From: Schaalia odontolytica
Lineage (GTDB): Bacteria > Actinomycetota > Actinomycetes > Actinomycetales > Actinomycetaceae
Length of the DNA stretch: 45,570 nt
Assembly: GCF_002847525.1 (NCBI RefSeq)
Contig: NZ_PKKM01000010.1
Span: 63,071 to 108,640 of the forward strand
Direction of reading: 5' to 3'
Shown here in pieces: positions 39,202-45,570 of this stretch. The stretch's first letter is position 1, and every line of letters begins with the position of its first letter. The translations under genes were made by a program, and so were the position numbers. Below the pieces are notes generated by a model, which had not been told where the DNA came from, searched no databases, and was given only the letters and a program-made list of their open reading frames with translations.

Positions 39202-40797
39202 TCACTTCTTGGTGATCTGGTACATCACGGGCTGACCCTTCCAGTCGAACTTGACGTTGTCGACGTTCTTCGACCAGCCGCCGCTGACGTTCGGGTACCA
39301 CAGCGGGATGGCCGGCAGGTCCTGGAGCAGGATCATCTGGGCCTGCTGGAGGGTCTTGACGGCGTCCGCGGTCGTGGTGGCGGAGGAGGCCTGGATCATC
39401 AGGGAGTCGAACTCGCTGTTGGAGTAGTCGCCCTTGTTGGCGTCGGCACCGGTGGCGAACTGGGGCTGCAGGAAGTTGTACAGCGCCGGGTAGTCGCCCT
39501 GCCAGCCGTTACGGAACGCGCCGGTCATCTCGCGCTTGTCCTCGGCATCGAGCAGCGACTTGAAGTCGGCGAAGGGGTTGCCTTCGGCGTCGATGCCCAG
39601 GGTGTTCTTGATGGAGTTAGCGGTCGCGTCGACCCATTCCTTGTGGCCACCGTCGGAGTTGTAGGCGATGGTGAAGGAGCCGTCCCACGGGGAGATGGCG
39701 TCGGCCTTTGCCCACAGTTCCTTGGCCTTTTCGGGGTTGTAGGTCAGGACATCGTTGCCGGAGATGTTGGCGTCGTAGCCCTCGAGGGTCGGAGCAGTGA
39801 AGTCCTTGGCGGGGGTACGGGTGCCGTTGAAGATGGTCTTCGTGATGGTGTCGCGATCAACGGCCATGGAGATGGCCTGGCGGCGCAGGCGGCCTTCCTC
39901 ACCGGAGAAGTGGGGCAGGTACTGCGGGATCGTGAAGTACTGGATGCCAGCGTAGGGCTGGTTCACGGTGCGGCCGCTCAGCTCGGACTCGAAGGTCTTG
40001 AACACGGAGGCCGGGACGCCGTCGAGCACGTCGAGGGAGTCGGAGGACAGGTCCTGGTAGCCGGCGTCGAGGCTCGTGTAGAAGACGAAGGTCACGCCGT
40101 CGTTCTGGGCCTTGGTGTCGCCCACGTAGTTCTCGTTGGGAACGGTGGTGAACTTGACGTTGTGCTCCCACGCGTCGGCCGAAGCCATCTTGTAGGGGCC
40201 GTTGCCCACGGGGGCCTGGCCACCGGCCTCGGGGTCAGCGAGGGTCGAGTCCGGGAGCGGCGCGTAGGCGACGTAGCCCAGGCGCGACATGAAGTCCGAG
40301 GTGGGGTTCTTCAGCTTCGCGGTGAAGGTGTAGTCGTCGACCTCGGTCAGGCCGGTGATCTCGCCGTTACCCTCGTCGTCGGTGCCCTCGAAGATGCTGA
40401 AGAAGGCAGCCTGCTGCTGCTGCTTCGACGTGATGAGGTTCCAGGCCTTGATGAAGTTGTGAGCCTGGACGGGGGTGCCGTCGGAGAACTTGCGGTCGTT
40501 GTGGAGCTTGATGGTCCACTCGGATGCGTCCTCGTTGGGCTCGATGGACTCGGCGACGTCGAGGACGGCGGTGCCGTCGATGTCGTAGCGGACGAGCTGG
40601 CTGAACAGGACGGTCAGGATCTTGCCGCCGCCGTTTTCGTTGGTCAGACCCGGCAGGAGCGGGTTCTGGGGCTCGGTGCCGTTGGTCGTGACGACCTTGT
40701 CGCCGGAGCCGGACGACGAGGTGCCGCCGCCGGCGCAGGCGGTCAGGGCGAGCGCGGCAGCTGCGGGGATGACGAGCCATGCCTTCTTCAGGTTCAT
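39202..40797 (-). CDS. Oligopeptide-binding lipoprotein (SBP family 5)
   Basis: Extracellular solute-binding lipoprotein of 531 residues, the peptide-capturing part of the ABC importer. The lipobox is LTAC with Cys21, followed by a Gly/Ser linker. Family-5 features: VAESIEPNEDASEWTIKL, FSDGTPVQAHNFIKAW, and the C-terminal DLPAIPLWYPN. GGAGGAGGAATCC precedes the ATG, an excellent ribosome-binding site. A longer frame up to 40899 is upstream noise. The 260 bases before it are AT-rich with TTGACC-like boxes; a promoter is likely but not resolved. Confidence 0.95.
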   Translation of the reverse strand: MNLKKAWLVIPAAAALALTACAGGGTSSSGSGDKVVTTNGTEPQNPLLPGLTNENGGGKILTVLFSQLVRYDIDGTAVLDVAESIEPNEDASEWTIKLHNDRKFSDGTPVQAHNFIKAWNLITSKQQQQAAFFSIFEGTDDEGNGEITGLTEVDDYTFTAKLKNPTSDFMSRLGYVAYAPLPDSTLADPEAGGQAPVGNGPYKMASADAWEHNVKFTTVPNENYVGDTKAQNDGVTFVFYTSLDAGYQDLSSDSLDVLDGVPASVFKTFESELSGRTVNQPYAGIQYFTIPQYLPHFSGEEGRLRRQAISMAVDRDTITKTIFNGTRTPAKDFTAPTLEGYDANISGNDVLTYNPEKAKELWAKADAISPWDGSFTIAYNSDGGHKEWVDATANSIKNTLGIDAEGNPFADFKSLLDAEDKREMTGAFRNGWQGDYPALYNFLQPQFATGADANKGDYSNSEFDSLMIQASSATTTADAVKTLQQAQMILLQDLPAIPLWYPNVSGGWSKNVDNVKFDWKGQPVMYQITKK

Positions 40798-40993
40798 GGA
40801 TTCCTCCTCCTGGTTGATGGGTGGAACTGGGGGCGGTGCCCTCAGGTATGGTCTGAGATTAACCCGTGGCGCGTGGAATTCATGAAAGATGTCCATCATG
40901 TGCGCATTACATTTTGGTTACAAACGTAAAAAGTAGGTCAAATGATGGTGTGGGTCACATAAAAGAGCGTGGGGTGTGACCGAGTAGGCATAC

Positions 40994-41006
40994 GACGAGG
41001 CCGGGG
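40994..41006 (-). repeat. Dispersed 13-mer, copy 8
   Basis: Exact copy, left arm of the terminator hairpin at 40993-41042. Confidence 0.75.
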
Positions 41007-41028
41007 CTGAGCGTGCGCACACACCCGG

Positions 41029-41041
41029 CCCCGGCCTCGTC
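41029..41041 (+). repeat. Dispersed 13-mer, copy 9
   Basis: Exact copy, right arm of the same hairpin, in inverted orientation to copy 8. Confidence 0.75.
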
Positions 41042-41058
41042 GAGTCGAGAAGCGAGAA

Positions 41059-41976
41059 TTAGGAAAGCAGGCCCTCGGAAATGAGCCAGTCGTGGGCGAT
41101 CTGAGAGGCGGACTTCTGCTCGACCGTCGACTCCCGGTTCATCTCGATGAGATCCTGCGCGTCCAACGCCTCGCTCACCCTGTTGATGACCGCGGTCGCG
41201 TCTTCGTTTACCCGCGACGAGGCCAGGGGCACCACGTGCGAGGCCAGGAACAGCCCCTTCGGGTCCGTCAGGACCGTCAGCGTTCCGTCCGCGAGCACCG
41301 GGTCGGATGAGTAGATGTTCGCGAGCTGGATGTCGCCGTCCTTCAGGGCCTTGACCGTGAGGGGGCCGCCCGAATCCTCGATCGGGGTGAAGTTGACGGT
41401 CACTCCGTAGAGGTCGGACAGTCCGGTCGGACCATAGGGACGCGTGCGCAGCTCCGAGTTGCCGCCGAGGGTGAGCGCGCCCGCGTTCGCGAGGTCGCCG
41501 ATCGACGTCAGTGAGTGGGCTTGCGCGAAGTCGGCCGTCACCACGTAAGAATCCTGGTCGGTCGCAGGTGCCTGCTCGAGGGCGCGCAGGCCCGAGGGGA
41601 GCGCGGTCTGCAGAGCTGAATACACCTCGTCCGTGGATCGCGCGGTCGCGTCAGCATCCAGGTACTGCAGCAGGTTGCCCGTGTACTCGGGGAAGACGTC
41701 GATCGAGCCGGCCTCAAGCTCGGGCATGTAGACCTCGCGCTGGCCGATCCGCATCTGGCGATCAACCGTGAAGCCTGCCCCTTCGAGCGCCTGCGCGTAG
41801 GCCTCCGCGATGATCTCGTTCGAGTAGTAGTCCTGCGAGCCGACGACGAGCGTCGTCGAGCCGTTCTCCGAACTCCCGGTGCTCGTGTTGCCGCCGACCG
41901 ACTCCGCCGAACCGCAGGCGGCCAGGGCCAGGGCGGAAGCCGCGACGGCAGCCATTGTGATCATCGTGCGTTTCAT
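41059..41976 (-). CDS. Osmoprotectant-type (glycine betaine/choline) binding lipoprotein
   Basis: Substrate-binding lipoprotein of the OpuAC/OpuCC type, 305 residues. Lipobox LAAC with Cys21; VGSQDYYSNEIIAEAYAQAL begins the mature fold, and SIDVFPEYTGNLLQYL is the typical substrate-site segment of quaternary-amine-binding proteins. Its ATG overlaps the permease stop (ATGA), and AAGGAGAC lies within the permease end. It is last in the operon MarR, ATPase, permease, permease, binding protein. Confidence 0.9.
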   Translation of the reverse strand: MKRTMITMAAVAASALALAACGSAESVGGNTSTGSSENGSTTLVVGSQDYYSNEIIAEAYAQALEGAGFTVDRQMRIGQREVYMPELEAGSIDVFPEYTGNLLQYLDADATARSTDEVYSALQTALPSGLRALEQAPATDQDSYVVTADFAQAHSLTSIGDLANAGALTLGGNSELRTRPYGPTGLSDLYGVTVNFTPIEDSGGPLTVKALKDGDIQLANIYSSDPVLADGTLTVLTDPKGLFLASHVVPLASSRVNEDATAVINRVSEALDAQDLIEMNRESTVEQKSASQIAHDWLISEGLLS

Positions 41977-42668
41977 AGTGTCTCCTTGAGTGAGTTGTCC
42001 TCATTGTCTGAGAAAGAATGGGTGCGGGCCCGAAGGCGTTGCGCCACCAGGGCCAGGAGCGCGTCGGTCACCAGCGCGAGGGCGACGACGATGATCGCGC
42101 CGCCGATCATCTCCGCGTAGTCGCGGGTCTTCAGCCCCTCGTAAAGGAAACGGCCGAGACCGTAGTTCGCCGTGTAGGCCGCCAGCGTCGTCGTCGCGAT
42201 CACCTGGAGGGTTGCCGAGCGTACGCCCGCCGCGACGAGGCCGGCCGCGTGCGGGGCCTCGACCTGCGCGAGGACCTGTTTTTCAGTGAGCCCAATCGCT
42301 CGCGCCGCGTCCACGGTCGCGCGCGGCGTCGAGGCGATCCCTGAGTAGGTCGCCGACAGGAGCGGCGGAATCGCCAGGATGAGGAGAGCCAGCGTGGGCG
42401 CCGCCAGTCCAATACCCAGCCATAGGCCCGCCAGCGTCAGGACGCCGAGCGTCGGAACCGCACGGGCCGCGCCCGTCGCGCTCACCAGCCATCGGCCCCT
42501 GCCCGTGTGCCCGATCCAGGTGCCCAGCGGCAGCGCGATGAGGGCCGCGAGCGCCACGATCAGGAGGGTGAGGCCCAGGTGCTCGGTAGCCCTCACGAGG
42601 ATCCCGGACTCGCCCAGCCAGTGGGCGGGGACCGCCAACCAATTCAGGGCGTCGAGGAGAATGTTCAT
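41973..42668 (-). CDS. Osmoprotectant ABC importer permease 2
   Basis: Permease of 231 residues, five to six helices, with the BPD-type coupling loop (AARAIGLTEKQVLAQVEAPHA). The ATG at 42668 overlaps the preceding permease stop (ATGA); a start at 42689 would overlap further. It forms the channel with the permease at 42665-43303. Confidence 0.92.
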   Translation of the reverse strand: MNILLDALNWLAVPAHWLGESGILVRATEHLGLTLLIVALAALIALPLGTWIGHTGRGRWLVSATGAARAVPTLGVLTLAGLWLGIGLAAPTLALLILAIPPLLSATYSGIASTPRATVDAARAIGLTEKQVLAQVEAPHAAGLVAAGVRSATLQVIATTTLAAYTANYGLGRFLYEGLKTRDYAEMIGGAIIVVALALVTDALLALVAQRLRARTHSFSDNEDNSLKETL

Positions 42669-43303
42669 GCCCGCCCCCTCCTCGTCCACGGAGTGAGGGT
42701 CCAGCCGATCCCCTGGATCAGCCCATCGATGACGAGCGCAAGGAGAACCGTCGCGACCAGGCCGGCCACGACCTCGGCGATGAGTCCGCGCTGAAAACCG
42801 TCAGTGAACAGCGTCCCCAGCGAGCGCACCCCGATGAACGCGCCCACCGTCACGAGCGACACCGTCGACGTGGCGACCACGCGCGTGCCCGCAACGATGA
42901 CGGGCGTCGCCAGGGGGAGCTCCACCTCGACGAAACGCCGAAAGAGCGGGTAGCCGCACGCGTTCGCGGCCTGCAGGGTCGCGCGAGGGATCGCGCGGAA
43001 GCCCTCCGCCACCTGGCGCACCAGCACCGCCACGCCGTACAGAGTCAGGACAATCACCATGTTGGCCGGCGAGCGCAGCGCCACCCCGACGATCACGGGA
43101 ATGACAATCAGGAGCGGCAGCGACGGCACCGCGTACAGCGCCGACAGGGCGGACAGGACCCAGCCGCCGCGGCGCGAAAACGCCGCCCAGCGCGCGATCG
43201 GCACGGAGAGCAGCACCGACAGTGCGATCGCTGGGAGGGCGATCCACAGGTGAGCAAGAGTCAGGGAGCCAATGAGCCCCCAGTTGGAGGACAGCCAGGT
43301 CAC
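42665..43303 (-). CDS. Osmoprotectant ABC importer permease 1
   Basis: Permease of 212 residues with the same BPD fold (coupling loop FRAIPRATLQAANACGYPLF). The GTG at 43303 overlaps the TGA of the ATPase gene (GTGA). A longer frame to 43603 runs through the ATPase gene and is rejected. The paired short permeases are the OpuCB/OpuCD arrangement. Confidence 0.92.
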   Translation of the reverse strand: MTWLSSNWGLIGSLTLAHLWIALPAIALSVLLSVPIARWAAFSRRGGWVLSALSALYAVPSLPLLIVIPVIVGVALRSPANMVIVLTLYGVAVLVRQVAEGFRAIPRATLQAANACGYPLFRRFVEVELPLATPVIVAGTRVVATSTVSLVTVGAFIGVRSLGTLFTDGFQRGLIAEVVAGLVATVLLALVIDGLIQGIGWTLTPWTRRGRA

Positions 43304-44127
43304 GGACGCTCCCCGGCCTCGTCGGTCGTCAGCGTGCCCACGGGGGTGCCGGCGTCGTCGACAACCAGGCCGCCCGGCCCGGCGACGCGCACCGGGCGTG
43401 CCGCGCGCGAGGCTCCGACGAACTCCGCAACGAAGGGCGAGGCGGGAGAGGAGAGCAGCTCGGTGGGCGTCCCCACCTGCTCGATGTGGCCACCCGTCGA
43501 GAGGACGGCAACCTGGTCGCCCAACGTGAACGCCTCGTCCACGTCGTGCGTCACGAAGAGGATCGTTGTGCCCAGCACCCGCTGAATCTCCTTCAGCTCG
43601 CACTGCAGCTCTGTGCGCACGATCGGATCCAGCGCGCCAAAGGGCTCGTCCATCAGCAGGATGTCCGCGCGATTGGCCAGCGCCCGAGCCACGCCCACGC
43701 GCTGACGCTGGCCGCCCGACAGCTGGGCGGGGTAGCGATCAGCCATCTCGCGATCCAGGCCCACCAGCTCGAGGAGCTCGAGCGCGCGCTCGCGGGAGGC
43801 ATGCTTCGTGGCGCCCTCCAGGCGCGGGACGGTCGCGATATTGTCGGCAATGCTTCGGTGGGGGAAGAGGCCGCCCTCCTGCAGGACGTAGCCGATCGAG
43901 CGGCGCAGGCGCACGGGGTCCTCGCCTGCGACGTCCTGGTCTCGTACGAATACCCTGCCCGAGGTTGGGGTGACCATCGCGTTCACCATCCGCATGAGCG
44001 TCGTCTTGCCGCAGCCCGAGGTGCCCAGGAAGACGGTCGTGGAACCCTGCTCGACGGTGAGGGAGAAGTCCTCGACGGCGCGTGTGCCGCCCGGGTAGGT
44101 CTTGGAGACGTGGTCGAAGCGAATCAT
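43300..44127 (-). CDS. Osmoprotectant ABC importer ATPase
   Basis: ATPase of 275 residues: Walker A GTSGCGKTT at 35-43, signature LSGGQRQRVGVARAL, Walker B LLMDEPFGALD, switch His in FVTHDVDEA. After residue 240 only a short tail remains (GLVVDDAGTPVGTLTTDE); the full tandem CBS sensor of OpuCA/ProV-type ATPases is missing, so ionic-strength sensing may be absent or done otherwise. Its ATG overlaps the MarR stop (ATGA). Confidence 0.92.
   Translation of the reverse strand: MIRFDHVSKTYPGGTRAVEDFSLTVEQGSTTVFLGTSGCGKTTLMRMVNAMVTPTSGRVFVRDQDVAGEDPVRLRRSIGYVLQEGGLFPHRSIADNIATVPRLEGATKHASRERALELLELVGLDREMADRYPAQLSGGQRQRVGVARALANRADILLMDEPFGALDPIVRTELQCELKEIQRVLGTTILFVTHDVDEAFTLGDQVAVLSTGGHIEQVGTPTELLSSPASPFVAEFVGASRAARPVRVAGPGGLVVDDAGTPVGTLTTDEAGERP
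43311..43323 (+). repeat. Dispersed 13-mer, copy 10
   Basis: Exact copy at the 3' end of the osmoprotectant ATPase gene (encodes DEAGE); an 11-base core copy lies at 42234-42244 in permease 2. Confidence 0.7.
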
Positions 44128-44561
44128 GCGCGCTCCTTGGCAGCCTCGGCGATGAGCGCGAGGCAGCGCGTCAGCTCCTCGCGCTGGGCTGTGGAGAGTG
44201 GGGCGAAGAGGCGCTCCTGCTCCTTCTCGACGACCGCGCAGGCCTCCTCGAGGTGCGCCAGGCCCTGCTCTGTCACCGTCAGGATGGTCGCGCGCCGGTC
44301 ATGCTCGTACGGGGTGCGGTGCAGCAGCCCGTCGCGGTGGAGGCGATCCACGAGGCGCGAGGCCGCTCCCAGGGTGATGCCCTGACTCGCCGCGACCTCC
44401 TGAATGCGGCACGCGGGGGTATCGCGGACTGTGCGCAGGACGAGGAAGCGGCCGAGTGTGAGCGCGTTTCCCGCCTCGGAAAGGGCGGATTCAACGGCGC
44501 TCCAAGCGCGAACTTCCGTGTCGATCAGTGTCGCGAACAGCGTGCATGCATCTGTTGCCAT
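44124..44561 (-). CDS. MarR-family regulator of the osmoprotectant operon
   Basis: MarR-type winged-helix regulator, 145 residues, with recognition region IQEVAASQGITLGAASRLVDRL and wing HDRRATILTVTEQG. The ATG at 44561 has AAGG at a good distance; a GTG at 44567 is an alternative. It is the first gene of the five-gene overlapping operon and probably controls it. MarR proteins usually answer to small aromatic or charged ligands; the ligand here is unknown. Confidence 0.9.
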   Translation of the reverse strand: MATDACTLFATLIDTEVRAWSAVESALSEAGNALTLGRFLVLRTVRDTPACRIQEVAASQGITLGAASRLVDRLHRDGLLHRTPYEHDRRATILTVTEQGLAHLEEACAVVEKEQERLFAPLSTAQREELTRCLALIAEAAKERA

Positions 44562-44571
44562 GCCCACTACC

Positions 44572-44581
44572 TTACGCGTAA
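44572..44581. promoter_or_regulatory. TTACGCGTAA palindrome before marR, operator candidate
   Basis: A perfect 10-base palindrome 10 bases upstream of the MarR start codon, in the AT-richer divergent gap with the potassium-channel gene. MarR proteins commonly bind such palindromes near their own start. It is short, so chance cannot be excluded. Confidence 0.4.
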
Positions 44582-44761
44582 ATAATTGATATGTATGGTG
44601 TTTGTGCGGGGAAGTTCGTTGAGTATTTGACGAGATAGGCGTTCTTGTGCTGTTTGTGAGCGGCCCACAACTGTGTGTGGGGTGTGGTCGGTGGGCCTCG
44701 GCGCGGTGCTACAGTGCGTGGTGTCGGCGAGTGACTCGCATATCAATGAGGAGTGTTAAAG

Positions 44762-45466
44762 GTGCGGAAACGTCTCTACTCTCTGCTGGATGGTGATGGT
44801 GGAGCGGCAATGTGGTGCGGGCGCGTCATGACCGTGCTCATTATCGCCAGCCTGCTCCCCCTGTGCTTCAAGGAATCCAGCCCCGTCCTCGAGACAATCG
44901 AGTACGCCTGCGTCCTCGTGTTCATCGCCGACTACCTGGCACGATGGGCGACGGCGGATCTGAAGCTCGGCAAGGGCGCATTGTCGTTCCTGATCTATCC
45001 CTTCACCCCCATGGCCGTCATCGACTTGCTGTCGATCCTGCCAGTCTTCAATGCCCTCAACGACGCGCTGCGCACGCTGCGAGTCCTCCGCCTGTTTCGG
45101 GCCCTGCGGATGTTCAAGCTCATTCGCTACTCGAAGAGCGCCTCCGCCATCGCCGCCGTGCTCGAGAAAGAGAGGGAGGCGCTGCTCGCCGTCCTCTGCC
45201 TGGCCATCGGCTACATCCTCGTCAGCGCCCTCGTCATCTTTAAAGTCGAGCCGGAAACCTTCAACACCTTCTTCGATGCCGTGTACTGGGCGGTCGTCTC
45301 CCTGACGACCGTCGGCTACGGCGACCTCTACCCCACCTCCGACGTGGGGCGTGCCATCGCCATGATCTCCTCGCTCATGGGCGTCGCCGTCGTTGCCCTG
45401 CCCTCGGGCATCTTCACGGCGGGCATGCTCGACGAGCTGCGCGGCGAAGGAAGCGCCAGCGACTGA
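44762..45466 (+). CDS. Voltage-gated-type potassium channel
   Basis: Six-helix ion channel of 234 residues. An S4-like arginine ladder (RTLRVLRLFRALRMFKLIR, from about residue 104) and the selectivity filter TVGYGD at 183-188 show a K+ channel of the KvAP/Kch type. The GTG at 44762 lies 8 bases after GAGGAG; a GTG at 44753 would overlap that site. It diverges from the MarR/osmoprotectant operon, in keeping with osmotic or membrane-potential control, which is inference. The last 104 bases of the window hold nothing recognisable. Confidence 0.92.
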   Translation: MRKRLYSLLDGDGGAAMWCGRVMTVLIIASLLPLCFKESSPVLETIEYACVLVFIADYLARWATADLKLGKGALSFLIYPFTPMAVIDLLSILPVFNALNDALRTLRVLRLFRALRMFKLIRYSKSASAIAAVLEKEREALLAVLCLAIGYILVSALVIFKVEPETFNTFFDAVYWAVVSLTTVGYGDLYPTSDVGRAIAMISSLMGVAVVALPSGIFTAGMLDELRGEGSASD

Positions 45467-45570
45467 TCTGCAGGGACTTTTGTGGCTCTTCGCATTTGAG
45501 GGTGTAGGTGTTGTGGGCGGGGTTGGGCGTGTCGTGGCTGGGTAGGGGTCGAGGTCTTCCGATGATGGGG

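Larger units (their letters stand above)
40993..41042 (-). terminator. Hairpin made of two inverted 13-mers
   Basis: CGACGAGGCCGGGG (40993-41006) pairs perfectly with CCCCGGCCTCGTCG (41029-41042), a 14-bp stem around 22 bases, 17 bases after the stop of the minus-strand binding-protein gene. Each arm is an exact copy of the dispersed 13-mer. Confidence 0.8.

Overview
The window is G+C-rich throughout (about two thirds by eye) and looks like an oral-type Actinomycetaceae chromosome (Actinomyces/Schaalia). The reasons are a sortase-assembled fimbrial cluster of the FimA/FimP type, many GTG starts, ATGA/GTGA-coupled gene pairs, and actinobacterial versions of HrpA, SprT-like and DesKR-like proteins. 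No rRNA, tRNA, prophage, classical IS or CRISPR array was seen. I count 34 intact protein genes and one frameshifted gene.

Layout. 1-811: non-coding, with two palindromic elements and an AT-rich leader before the fimbrial genes. 812-9549: fimbrial cluster of tip-like surface protein, major pilin, class C sortase and a second tip-like protein, with strong hairpins on both sides of the sortase gene. 9665-10976: nucleosidase and low-molecular-weight phosphatase. 11201-12138: frameshifted AbiEi/DUF559-like endonuclease gene of lower G+C, sitting exactly between two copies of the palindromic element. 12405-23460 (minus strand): CcdA-thioredoxin fusion, phosphoribosyltransferase plus kinase, hrpA plus sprT-like, ADP-ribosylglycohydrolase, VIT transporter, YtxH-like protein. 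23710-24552: odd alpha/beta hydrolase. 24553-25580: a kilobase of non-coding, repeat-rich DNA. 25581-30864: PfkB kinase, TRIC-like channel plus amino-acid permease, membrane-anchored HNH nuclease, VanZ-like protein. 34301-30869 (minus): ABC-2 exporter with histidine kinase and response regulator. 40797-35101 (minus): oligopeptide ABC importer. 44561-41059 (minus): MarR regulator and osmoprotectant-type ABC importer in one overlapping operon. 44762-45466: voltage-gated-type potassium channel.

How genes work together. The fimbrial genes supply shaft, assembling sortase and two alternative tip or adhesin candidates. The two importers are complete (binding protein, two permeases, ATPase). The exporter and its two-component system form a sensing and detoxification module.

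Three sequence-level systems stand out. (1) Eight dispersed elements of about 87-114 bp have matched terminal arms (TCGCATGCAATTCCC or TCGCACGTAATT types). The two arms change together while the inner core varies independently; one pair brackets the broken endonuclease gene. (2) A 13-mer, CCCCGGCCTCGTC, occurs ten times exactly on both strands, inside genes and between them, and once as an inverted pair forming a terminator stem, the arrangement known for DNA uptake sequences in Neisseria and Pasteurellaceae. (3) A G+C-rich block of about 240-270 bp is present twice in opposite orientation, each time next to a palindromic-element arm.
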